Below, piece by piece: positions 8,540 through 16,042 of a stretch of DNA of 64,000 nucleotides. The stretch's first letter is position 1. Every line of letters begins with the position of its first letter. The notes under the pieces are model-generated. The model was given only the letters and a program-made list of their open reading frames with translations. It did no database searches and was not told the origin of the DNA. Position numbers and translations under genes: made by a program. The DNA is from Streptomyces abyssomicinicus (GTDB lineage Bacteria > Actinomycetota > Actinomycetes > Streptomycetales > Streptomycetaceae), in the NCBI RefSeq assembly GCF_008974245.1, contig NZ_BBZI01000005.1:62001-126000 (forward strand). Reading direction: 5' to 3'.

Positions 8540-9781
8540 TCACTTCCCCGTCACGGTGATGCGCAGGCCGCCGCACGGCCGGGCCGGCATCCGGTGCAGG
8601 GAGATCCGCAGGTCCTGCCCGGGCACCACCCGGTGCTCCAGCCGGGCCAGCCGCAGCGTCAGCGCCTCCAGCAGCGCGATGGTCACCGCCTCGCCGGGAC
8701 AGCGGTGGCCGTGCGCCGGGTCGCCGCCGCCCTGCGGGACCAGTTCGTCGCGCTCCACCGGCCGCTCCAGGAACCGCTCCGGCCGGAAGACGTACGGGTC
8801 GCCCCACAGCTCCTCGTCGTGGTTCTGGCCGAACAGGTCCAGCACCACCATGGCGCCCTCGGGGATCCCGCGGCCCTGGAAGGACACGTCCGCCGGGGCC
8901 AGGCCGCCGATCAGCGGCGCGAACGGGTAGAAGCGGCGCAGCTCGTGGACGAACGCGGCCAGGTAGGCGGCGTCGTCGGCCCACAGCCGGTCCCGCACGT
9001 CGGGCCGGTGGTGCAGCAGGTGCCCGGCGAAGGAGAGGAACCAGGTCACCGCCACCGTCGGCCGCAGCACGTTGAGCAGTTCCACGCCGGCGACCCTCGG
9101 CTCCAGCAGGAGACCGTCCGCGTCACGGTGCCGGGCGATCACGTCCAGCGCGGAGCCCTCCGGCGGGGCGAGGGCGTCGTCACGGACCTCCTCGACGATC
9201 CCGGCCGCCCAGAACTCGCGGCGGGAGCGGGCGCGGCGCGCCCGCCAGTGGCGCGGGCCCGCGGTGGCGAAACCGTCCACCATGGCCACCAGGTCACGGG
9301 CCAGCGGGCGCACGTCCGCCTCCTCCAGCGGCACGCCCGCCCACCGGCACACCGCCCGGGCGAGGACCACCGCGGCCTCGTCGAACAGCACGATCTCCTC
9401 GCGCTCCGACCACTCGGGCACCGCCCGCTCCCAGGCGTCGGCGACCTGCTCGGTCAGGTCGGCGACCCGGCCGGGGTCGGTCAGCAGCGCCAGGAACATC
9501 GCCTTGCGCACCCGGTGCGGCTCCCCGTCCAGGGTGTGCACGGCCCCCTTGCCGAAGAGCGTGCTCAGCACCGGCTCGGGCATGGCCGGCCCGCGCACCA
9601 CGTGCCGCTCGTCGTACACGAACCGGACCGCCTCCGGCCCGCGCACGGCCACGGCCGGGCGGCCCATGAGCCGGGTGAACAGGGGGCTGCCGTGCCGCCG
9701 GACCATGCCCGGCAGCCAGGCGTACCCCTTCAGCAGCAGCGCGGCGGTGCGGTCGGCGAGAGCAGACGGGTTGCTGGACAT
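8540..9781 (-). CDS. Cytochrome P450 of the CYP152 peroxygenase family (fatty-acid hydroxylase/decarboxylase)
   Basis: This 413-residue protein follows Bacillus P450-BSbeta (CypC) and OleT along its whole length as I remember them: MVDGFATAGPRHW..ARRARSR, LINVLRP-like VELLNVLRP, FYPFAPLIG, PQGGGDPAHGHRCPGE. The heme ligand is Cys361. Arg240-Pro241 correspond to the Arg242-Pro243 pair that binds the fatty-acid carboxylate and replaces the acid-alcohol pair, so the enzyme should use hydrogen peroxide directly. His82 (GAVHTLDG) aligns with OleT His85 rather than BSbeta Gln85, which hints at terminal-alkene formation; this residue alone is not decisive. No redox-partner genes are adjacent, as expected. 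The ATG at 9781 is chosen because the upstream frame is arginine-rich shadow sequence. Cytosolic. Confidence 0.9.
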   Translation of the reverse strand: MSSNPSALADRTAALLLKGYAWLPGMVRRHGSPLFTRLMGRPAVAVRGPEAVRFVYDERHVVRGPAMPEPVLSTLFGKGAVHTLDGEPHRVRKAMFLALLTDPGRVADLTEQVADAWERAVPEWSEREEIVLFDEAAVVLARAVCRWAGVPLEEADVRPLARDLVAMVDGFATAGPRHWRARRARSRREFWAAGIVEEVRDDALAPPEGSALDVIARHRDADGLLLEPRVAGVELLNVLRPTVAVTWFLSFAGHLLHHRPDVRDRLWADDAAYLAAFVHELRRFYPFAPLIGGLAPADVSFQGRGIPEGAMVVLDLFGQNHDEELWGDPYVFRPERFLERPVERDELVPQGGGDPAHGHRCPGEAVTIALLEALTLRLARLEHRVVPGQDLRISLHRMPARPCGGLRITVTGK

Positions 9782-9928
9782 GGCGGGCGAGTGCCCGGGG
9801 GCGGGGCGGGAAAACGCGCGGCTCCGCCGGGTGGGTGATCTTCGGTCTACCCGCACGCGGACCGGGGCACCGGCGGTGCACGAGGCGGGAGCCGAAGGCC
9901 GGCGCCGCCGTGAGGAGGCGCCACGACG

Positions 9929-10435
9929 ATGACCGTGAACGAGTCCGGGCCGGCCGGTGAGTACGCCCCGGTGCAGCGGGCCGCCCAGGCGGTGGGCCTG
10001 GTGTTCCTGCTGGTGGGGGTCCTCGGGTTCGTCCCGGGGATCACCACCCACTACGGGGAGATGGAGTTCGCGTCGCACACGTCGGGGGCGCAGTTGCTCG
10101 GCCTCTTCCAGGTCTCCGTCCTGCACAACCTGGTTCACCTGCTCTTCGGCGTGGTGGGCCTCGCGCTGTCGCGCACGGCGTCGGCGGCCCGCGCCTACCT
10201 GATCGGCGGCGGACTGGTCTACCTGGTGCTGTGGGTGTACGGGCTGGTGGTCGTCGACCACCACACCGGCGCCAACTTCGTGCCGGTGAACACGGCCGAC
10301 AACTGGCTGCACCTGTTCCTGGGCCTCGGCATGATCGCCCTCGCGCTGATCCTCACCCGGGACCGCGCCACCGCGCCCGGCCCGTACGGCGCCGCCGGCG
10401 GACCCGGGGACGGCGGACCGGGCACGATGCCGTGA
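9929..10435 (+). CDS. DUF4383 family membrane protein
   Basis: The product is 168 residues with four predicted membrane helices (~20-40, ~60-80, ~88-108, ~124-140). Polar loops carry the family signature HNLVHLLFG near residue 70 and the NTADNWLHLFLGLG block. The ATG at 9929 follows GGAGG at 9914-9918. DUF4383 proteins are small actinobacterial membrane proteins of unknown function, often seen near stress genes. The gene is divergent from the P450. It is followed by a short GC-rich direct repeat at about 10498-10530. Confidence 0.88.
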   Translation: MTVNESGPAGEYAPVQRAAQAVGLVFLLVGVLGFVPGITTHYGEMEFASHTSGAQLLGLFQVSVLHNLVHLLFGVVGLALSRTASAARAYLIGGGLVYLVLWVYGLVVVDHHTGANFVPVNTADNWLHLFLGLGMIALALILTRDRATAPGPYGAAGGPGDGGPGTMP

Positions 10436-10589
10436 CGAGGCGCCCCGCGTCACGCCCCGTCCCGCCCCCGCTCCCCGCACGGGCGGAGCGGGGCGCGGGC
10501 GGAGCAGGCGGCGCGGGCGGAGCAGGCGGCGCGGAGCGGGGCCGGGGCCCCTCGCCTCGGGGCCCCTCGCCGCTCCGCTCCGCGCGGCC

Positions 10590-12104
10590 TCAGCGGGTGG
10601 TGCCGCCGCCGGTGGCGCGACGGCGCGCCTGGGAGGGACGGCTGCGACGGCCGCGGCGGGAGGCCGCCGAGCGCGTGGCGGGCGCGGCGGCCGGCGGCGA
10701 CTGGATGACCACCGGAACACCCGACGGCGCCTGCGCGCCGGTGATCCGCGTCAGCTCCGCCTCGCCCGAGCGCACCTTGGCGATCCGGGGCGTGATCCCC
10801 GCGTCCGACATCAGCCGGTCCATCTCACGCCGCTGGTTGGGCAGCACCAGCGTGACGACCGTGCCGGACTCGCCCGCACGGGCCGTACGGCCACCGCGGT
10901 GCAGGTAGTCCTTGTGGTCGGCCGGCGGGTCGACGTTGACGACCAGGTCGAGGTTGTCGACGTGGATGCCGCGCGCGGCGACGTTGGTGGCGACCAGCAC
11001 GTTCACCAGGCCGTCCTTGAACTGGGCCAGCGTCCTCGTCCGCTGCGGCTGCGACTTGCCGCCGTGCAGCGCGGAGGCGCGCACGCCCACCGACAGGAGG
11101 TGCTTGGTGAGCCGGTCCACCGCGTGCTTGGTGTCCAGGAACATGATCACGCGGCCGTCGCGGGCGGCGATCTCCGTGGTCGTCGCGTGCTTGTCGGCCT
11201 CGTGCACGTGCAGCACGTGGTGCTCCATCGTGGTGACCGCGCCCGCCGACGGGTCCACCGAGTGGACCACCGGGTCGTGCAGGTAGCGGCGCACCAGCAG
11301 GTCCACGTTGCGGTCCAGGGTGGCCGAGAACAGCATCCGCTGCCCGTCCGGGCGCACCAGGTCCAGCAGCGCGGTGACCTGCGGCATGAAGCCCATGTCG
11401 GTCATCTGGTCGGCCTCGTCGAGGACCGTGATCGACACCCGGTCCAGCCGGACGTCGCCGCGGTCGATGAGGTCCTTCAGACGGCCCGGCGTGGCCACCA
11501 CGACCTCCGCGCCGCCGCGCAGCGCGCTCGCCTGCCGGCCGATCGACATGCCGCCGACCACCGTGGTGAGCCGCATCCGCAGCGCCTGCGCGTACGGGGT
11601 GAGCGCGTCGGTGACCTGCTGGGCCAGCTCACGGGTGGGCACCAGGACCAGGCCCAGCGGCTGACGCGACTCGGCGCGCTGCCCGGCCAGACGGGCCAGC
11701 AGCGCCAGCCCGAAGGCCAGCGTCTTGCCGGAGCCGGTGCGGCCGCGGCCCAGCACGTCACGCCCGGCCAGCGAGTTCGGCAGCGTGGCCGCCTGGATCG
11801 GGAACGGGGCGGTGACGTCCTGCGCCGTCAGCGCGGACAGCAGCGCCGCGGGCAGGTCCAGCTCCGCGAACGCCTCCACCGCCGGCAGCGCCGGGGTGAT
11901 GGTGGCGGGCGGCGCGAACTCGGCGGAACGGGCCGGGGAGGAGGGACGGCGGGAGCCGCCCTTGCGGGACGGGGCGCCCTGACGGCCGCCGCCGCCGGAG
12001 CCCTGCGAACGGAAACGGCCGCCACGCGAGCCGGCGCCGGAGCCCGAGCCGCCGGCCGAACGACGGTCGGGACGCGAGCCGTTGGAGCGTGTGGTGCGGT
12101 TCAT
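10590..12104 (-). CDS. DEAD-box ATP-dependent RNA helicase
   Basis: This is a 504-residue SF2 helicase. The N-terminus (~1-60) is Gly/Arg/Ser-rich (RGG-like). It is followed by the Q motif (PFPIQAATLP), motif I GRTGSGKT, VPTRELAQQ, TPGRLKDLI, DEAD, SAT, and in the second RecA lobe LVATNVAARGIHVD and HRGGRTARAG. The basic Arg/Thr-rich tail (~460-504) probably aids RNA binding. The ATG at 12104 lies behind AGGAAGG. It is downstream of the cold-shock gene on the same strand, but a strong terminator separates them, so it has its own promoter somewhere in 12105-12346. Likely role: RNA unwinding in ribosome assembly or RNA decay in the cold. Confidence 0.95.
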   Translation of the reverse strand: MNRTTRSNGSRPDRRSAGGSGSGAGSRGGRFRSQGSGGGGRQGAPSRKGGSRRPSSPARSAEFAPPATITPALPAVEAFAELDLPAALLSALTAQDVTAPFPIQAATLPNSLAGRDVLGRGRTGSGKTLAFGLALLARLAGQRAESRQPLGLVLVPTRELAQQVTDALTPYAQALRMRLTTVVGGMSIGRQASALRGGAEVVVATPGRLKDLIDRGDVRLDRVSITVLDEADQMTDMGFMPQVTALLDLVRPDGQRMLFSATLDRNVDLLVRRYLHDPVVHSVDPSAGAVTTMEHHVLHVHEADKHATTTEIAARDGRVIMFLDTKHAVDRLTKHLLSVGVRASALHGGKSQPQRTRTLAQFKDGLVNVLVATNVAARGIHVDNLDLVVNVDPPADHKDYLHRGGRTARAGESGTVVTLVLPNQRREMDRLMSDAGITPRIAKVRSGEAELTRITGAQAPSGVPVVIQSPPAAAPATRSAASRRGRRSRPSQARRRATGGGTTR

Positions 12105-12346
12105 GCGGAACCTTCCTCGATGCGGCACACGTATCGAGGAATTCCCCCGGGCGGATGAACGCCATGCGGGTATTCGCAATACTGAGCCGGTGGGTGGGCG
12201 AGACAGCGCCGGCCGGAACGGGCGGGCGGCTGCGCCGGAAGAATGGGCCGGACGGTGTACGGGAGGTGAATCTCCGTACCGTGGTCGTCCGGGCGGGCGA
12301 CGGCGGCGATGCGGCCGGGCCGTCGGGTGGTGCGGGGGAAAGCACG
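12105..12346 (-). other. Helicase upstream region
   Basis: This stretch lies between the helicase start and the cold-shock terminator. It must hold the helicase promoter and leader. Apart from the AGGAAGG ribosome site I could not assign a convincing -35/-10 pair, and I see no open frame with coding character. Confidence 0.4.
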
Positions 12347-12386
12347 GGACTGGGGCCCGCACCCCGAAAAGTGCGGGCCCCAGTCC
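12347..12386 (-). terminator. Intrinsic-type terminator after the cold-shock gene
   Basis: A perfect 16-bp stem (12347-12362 with 12371-12386) closes an 8-nt loop, 18 bp past the cold-shock stop codon. There is no U tract on the minus strand, as is usual for Streptomyces terminators. Confidence 0.85.
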
Positions 12387-12403
12387 GTCGTACGTGTCCG
12401 GCG

Positions 12404-12607
12404 TCAGGCAGGAACGATGTTCTCGGCCTGCGGGCCCTTCTGGCCCTGCGTGACGTCGAAGTTCACCTTCTGGCCCTCCTGAAGCTCACGGAAGCCGGAG
12501 GTGGCGATGTTCGAGTAGTGGGCGAAGACGTCGGGGCCGCCGCCGTCCTGCTCGATGAAGCCAAAACCCTTTTCCGAGTTGAACCACTTCACGGTGCCAG
12601 ATGCCAT
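12404..12607 (-). CDS. CspA-family cold-shock protein
   Basis: The product is 67 residues forming a single OB-fold. Both RNA-binding motifs are intact: KGFGFIEQ (RNP1) and DVFAHYSNI (RNP2), and the protein starts [10 protein letters not shown]. It binds single-stranded RNA/DNA and acts as an RNA chaperone or antiterminator. The ATG at 12607 follows AAGGAG. It is monocistronic: a strong hairpin lies just downstream. The leader carries a second, terminator-like hairpin 100-150 nt upstream of the start (see 12710-12756), which suggests attenuation control. Confidence 0.97.
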   Translation of the reverse strand: MASGTVKWFNSEKGFGFIEQDGGGPDVFAHYSNIATSGFRELQEGQKVNFDVTQGQKGPQAENIVPA

Positions 12608-12709
12608 ATTGAATCTCCTTCTGGGGCAGTGCCCGGAACCACACCGTGTGGAACCGGAGTCGCTGCGATGATTTCCCGTCCGGAGATGTCCGGCAAGCGG
12701 TGAAACCGC

Positions 12710-12756
12710 CGAAAACAAAAAGAGTGCTCGTCGACGAAAGGGTCGGAAGAGCACTC
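12710..12756 (-). promoter_or_regulatory. Terminator-like hairpin in the cold-shock gene leader (candidate attenuator)
   Basis: On the minus strand GAGTGCTC (12756-12749) pairs perfectly with GAGCACTC (12729-12722) around a 19-nt loop. It is followed directly by TTTTTGTTTT (12721-12712). This is the layout of a Rho-independent terminator, rare in this GC-rich genome. No minus-strand gene lies upstream that would need terminating, since the next gene is divergent, so it probably sits in the cold-shock 5' leader. Confidence 0.6.
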
Positions 12757-12899
12757 GAAGCCTCTGGGAACCAAAACTGCAACTTCTGCGACCGTAGCAC
12801 AGGTGGAGGGCCGGTGGGCCGGTCGGGGCGGCCGAGTGACGGGGGTCTCCACCCCGCCGCCCTCCCGCGTGGTGTGATGATCGCCTGGCGGCGGCGGGC

Positions 12900-12947
12900 G
12901 GGAACCGCCCGCGGGGGAGGAGCGGGAACCGCCCGCGGGGGAGGAGC
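12900..12947 (+). repeat. 24-bp tandem duplication containing the ribosome site
   Basis: Two identical 24-bp copies (12900-12923 and 12924-12947) each carry GGGGGAGGAG. The second copy supplies the ribosome site for the ABC ATPase start at 12954, so the leader has two Shine-Dalgarno sequences 24 nt apart. Confidence 0.85.
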
Positions 12948-12953
12948 GGGGCG

Positions 12954-13631
12954 ATGGGACCTGCGGTTCTGCTGACGGCCACGGGAGTGAGCCGGAGCTA
13001 CGGGGAACGCGTGGCGCTGCGTACCGTCCGGCTGGACGTCGCGCGCGGCGAACTCGTCGCGCTGATGGGACCGAACGGGTCGGGCAAGTCCACCCTGCTG
13101 CGGATCGCCGCCGGACGGGACGCGCCCGACGCCGGCACGGTGGTCTTCGACGGGGCGCCGATGACCGAGAACGACCCCCGGGTGCGGGCCCGGGTCGCCG
13201 TCGTCGCCGACACGCCGAGCTGGTACCCGGACCTCACCGTGCGGCAGCACCTGGAACTGGTCGCGGTCGCCCACGGGGTGGAGCGGGCGCGGATCGACGC
13301 GGTCCTGCGCGAACTGCGGCTGGACGGCCACGGCGGCTCCCTCCCGGGGGCGCTGTCCTCCGGGCAGCTCCAGTCGCTGCTGCTGGCCGCCGCGCTGATC
13401 AGGCCCCGCGACCTGCTGGTGCTCGACGAACCCGAGCAGCGGCTCGACCCCGGCGCGCGCCGCCGCCTCGCGGACGTCGTCCGCGCCGAGGGCGCCCGGG
13501 GCACCGCCGTCCTCTACGCCACCCACCACCGCGAGCTGGCCCGCGCCGCCCACCGGGTGGTGCTGATCGAGGACGGCGCGGTGGTCGCGGACGGTCCCGC
13601 GGACGAGGTGCTCGCCGGGACGCCGACGTGA
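12954..13631 (+). CDS. ABC transporter ATP-binding protein
   Basis: The product is 225 residues and a single nucleotide-binding domain: Walker A GPNGSGKS (~37-44), signature LSSGQLQ (a variant of LSGGQ), Walker B LLVLDEP, and the switch His in YATHH. The ATG at 12954 follows GGGGGAGGAG. Its TGA overlaps the GTG of the membrane protein gene (GTGA at 13628-13631), so the two form a coupled exporter. The substrate is unknown; the pair resembles the simple two-gene exporters common in Streptomyces rather than a solute importer, and there is no binding-protein gene. Confidence 0.93.
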   Translation: MGPAVLLTATGVSRSYGERVALRTVRLDVARGELVALMGPNGSGKSTLLRIAAGRDAPDAGTVVFDGAPMTENDPRVRARVAVVADTPSWYPDLTVRQHLELVAVAHGVERARIDAVLRELRLDGHGGSLPGALSSGQLQSLLLAAALIRPRDLLVLDEPEQRLDPGARRRLADVVRAEGARGTAVLYATHHRELARAAHRVVLIEDGAVVADGPADEVLAGTPT

Positions 13632-15349
13632 GCGGCACGGCGCGGGCGGGCGCACGCGACGAGGACCGCGGGCACGACGGGCACGGGGACGGCGGGCACC
13701 GGGACGGCGGGCACCGGGACGGCGGGCACGGGGACGGCCCTCGCGAGGCCCGTCCCCCCGAGGACCGGACGGCGGAGGTCCGGGCCTGGCTGCGGGCGCG
13801 GCGCGGGGCGGGGCGCAGGCAGCGGTTCGCCTCCCGCCTCTGGACGGCCGTGGTGCTGCTCGCCGGGTGGTACGGCCTCTTCCTGGCCGGCCTGCTCGCC
13901 GAGGTGCGGGAGCGGCCGTTCGCCGCGCACGCCGACGTGAGCGGGGACGTGCTGCCCGCCGGACTCGCGGCGGCGGCCGCCGCGGTCCTGTGGGCGACCG
14001 TGCGCGACGCGCTCTGGCGGGGCCCGGTGACACCGCCCCGGCCGGACGTGGACTGGCTGCTGGCCCTGCCGGTGCGGCGCAGGGCGGTGCTGCTGCCGTG
14101 GTGGGCGCTGTCCGCCGGGATCTGGGCGGTGGCCGCGCTGCTGCTCGGGGTCGCCGGAGCCGCCCTGCTCGCGGCCACCGGCCTGGGCGCCCTGGGCCCG
14201 CTGACGGCCGCCTGCGCCGGCGGCGCGCTCTGCACGGCCCTGCTCGCCGTCGCGTCGGCGACGCTGGTCCAGCGCTCGCGCAGGGCCGCGGGCGCCGTCC
14301 ACCGGGTCACCCCGTGGGCCGTGGCGGCGCTGCTGCTGATGGGCGTTCAGGCCGTCGCCGCCGCCCGTGGGGAGAGGGCGCGGTGGCTGGAGACGGCGGA
14401 GCTGTGGTCCGGACCCTGGGGATGGGCGGCGCAGCCCGTGCTGGCGGCCGCGGGAGGCGCGGCCCCGCTGTGGCCGGTGGCGGCGCTGCTGCTGGTGTCG
14501 CTCACCGCCGCGGTGCTGGCGCTCGCCGTGCGCCACGTGGGCGACATCCCGGCCGGGACGCTGCGGGCCCGGGCACGGGCCGCCGACGGCGTGCTGGCCG
14601 GCCTCCTCGCGTCGGACCCGCGCGTGGTGCGCCTGGCGACGGCCCGGGCGCGGGAGGCGAGGGGCCGGGGCCGGACCGCGCGGTGGGCCGGGAGCCTGAC
14701 CGCGCCGCGGTCCCCGCGTCCGCTGATGGCGTGGCGGGACACCGTGGCCCTCCTCGCGGCGCCCCGGCGCACGGCGTCGGCGGTGGCGCTGCTGCTCCTC
14801 GCCGCGGCGGTGGTCACGACGGCCGGCGGCGGGCCGGCGGCGACGGCGGTGGCGGCCCTGGCGGTCCACGGCGCGGCCGCCCGGCTCCTGGAGCCCGCCC
14901 GGCTGGACGGGGACGACCCGCGCCGGGCCGCCTGGTCGCCCCGGCCGTTCGAGTGGACCGTGCTCGCCCACGCGGTGGCGCCGACGGCGGTGCTGACGGC
15001 CGTGTCGACGGTGGTGGGCGCCGGGGCGGCGCTGCTGGGGGAAGGCCGGCCGGCGCTGCCGTTCCTCGTCGCGGCGGTCCCCGTACTGGTTGCCGCCGGG
15101 CTGGTCAGCGCCTACCGGCCGCCGACCCCCGCCGCGCTGCTGTACGGGTCGGCCGCGCTGGCCGGCGCCGGACCGGCGCTCGCCCTGCTCCGGCACGCCG
15201 CGGGACCTCTGACGGGCGTCACGGCGGTGACGGCGCTCCTCGGCGGGACGCAGGGACCGACGGCGGTCCGGACCGTGGCGTGCTGGGCGGTGGCCGCGGC
15301 CATGCTGGCCTGGGCGCGGCGGCGCGCCAGGGCGCTGGTCCGGCTCTGA
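13628..15349 (+). CDS. ABC transporter membrane subunit (DUF6297-like)
   Basis: The product is 573 residues and begins at a GTG overlapping the ATPase stop. The first ~40 residues are a low-complexity run of Gly-His-Arg/Gly-Asp-Gly units with about six histidines, then charged sequence. From ~75 on there are about 12 hydrophobic segments, for example LWTAVVLLAGWYGLFLAGLL and AVAALLLGVAGAALLA. No exporter-type ATPase domain is fused. I assign it to the DUF6297 group of actinobacterial permeases from overall look and context; this is recognition, not a computed match. The His-rich head could bind metal (inference). Confidence 0.8.
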   Translation: MSGTARAGARDEDRGHDGHGDGGHRDGGHRDGGHGDGPREARPPEDRTAEVRAWLRARRGAGRRQRFASRLWTAVVLLAGWYGLFLAGLLAEVRERPFAAHADVSGDVLPAGLAAAAAAVLWATVRDALWRGPVTPPRPDVDWLLALPVRRRAVLLPWWALSAGIWAVAALLLGVAGAALLAATGLGALGPLTAACAGGALCTALLAVASATLVQRSRRAAGAVHRVTPWAVAALLLMGVQAVAAARGERARWLETAELWSGPWGWAAQPVLAAAGGAAPLWPVAALLLVSLTAAVLALAVRHVGDIPAGTLRARARAADGVLAGLLASDPRVVRLATARAREARGRGRTARWAGSLTAPRSPRPLMAWRDTVALLAAPRRTASAVALLLLAAAVVTTAGGGPAATAVAALAVHGAAARLLEPARLDGDDPRRAAWSPRPFEWTVLAHAVAPTAVLTAVSTVVGAGAALLGEGRPALPFLVAAVPVLVAAGLVSAYRPPTPAALLYGSAALAGAGPALALLRHAAGPLTGVTAVTALLGGTQGPTAVRTVACWAVAAAMLAWARRRARALVRL

Positions 15350-15384
15350 GCGCCCGGCCGGCGCCGGGGGCCGGTGGGCGGCCG

Positions 15385-16002
15385 TCAGTGGCGGGGGTGG
15401 CCGACCATGGTGAGGGTGACGGCGGGGGCCGCCTCGGTGCTGTAGTAGTGGCTGCTCAGACCGGAGAACCGGGCGCTGTCCCCGGTGCCCAGTCGGTGCG
15501 GCTGCCCGTCGACGGTCAGCGTGACCTCGCCGGAGAGGACCACCACGTACTCCACCGATCCCGCCCCGTGGGAGCTCAACTGGCTCTGCGCGTGCGGGTG
15601 CAGACGGGTGCGGTACAGCTCGACGCGGCCCGGCTCGTGCCCCGCGAAGAGCAGGTTGACGGCCGTCTCGCCGGGCGGCTCGTCGAGGTCGGCGGCGCGG
15701 ACGATCTCCGGGCGCAGCAGGGGGCGGCGCAGCAGCTCGTCGCAGGTCGTCCCCAGCGCCTCGGCGATCCGGACCAGCACCTCCACCGTCGGGTTGGCCT
15801 CGGCACGCTCGATCTGCGACAGCAGCGCCTTGCTGACCCCCGTCGCGGCGGACAGCTCCCGCAGGCTCAACCCCCGTGCCAGACGCCGCCTGTTGACGTT
15901 CCCGGCGAGCGAGGCGCGGGTGCCGGAGGCGGCCGGCGCGGCGGATCCCGCCGGGTCGCCGGCCTGGGGCGGGACCGTCGCCCGGGTCGTCGTCCCGGTC
16001 AC
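15385..16002 (-). CDS. XRE-family transcriptional regulator with C-terminal cupin domain
   Basis: The product is 205 residues. The helix-turn-helix lies at ~34-92 (LSLRELSAATGVSKALLSQIERAEANP). A cupin domain at ~120-200 has HPHAQSQLSSHGAGSVEYVV and a GDSARFSG turn. The GTG at 16002 follows AGGAGG. Regulators of this build often sense small molecules through the cupin and repress adjacent metabolic or transport genes. It begins 40 bp after the last gene of the peptide-importer operon on the same strand, so it may be co-transcribed and control that operon (inference). Confidence 0.9.
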   Translation of the reverse strand: MTGTTTRATVPPQAGDPAGSAAPAASGTRASLAGNVNRRRLARGLSLRELSAATGVSKALLSQIERAEANPTVEVLVRIAEALGTTCDELLRRPLLRPEIVRAADLDEPPGETAVNLLFAGHEPGRVELYRTRLHPHAQSQLSSHGAGSVEYVVVLSGEVTLTVDGQPHRLGTGDSARFSGLSSHYYSTEAAPAVTLTMVGHPRH

Positions 16003-16042
16003 CGGAGCCTCCTGGGTCGTCGCAGGTCAGGGGTGGCCGACT

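Larger units (their letters stand above)
12608..12953. other. Divergent intergenic region between the cold-shock gene and the ABC exporter
   Basis: No coding sequence is evident in these 346 bp. The half near the cold-shock gene is AT-richer than its surroundings and contains the leader hairpin and T-rich stretch. The half near the ABC gene contains a 24-bp tandem duplication carrying the ribosome site. The minus strand has a possible -10 (TACGGT, at about 12795-12790) but no clear -35. Confidence 0.6.
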
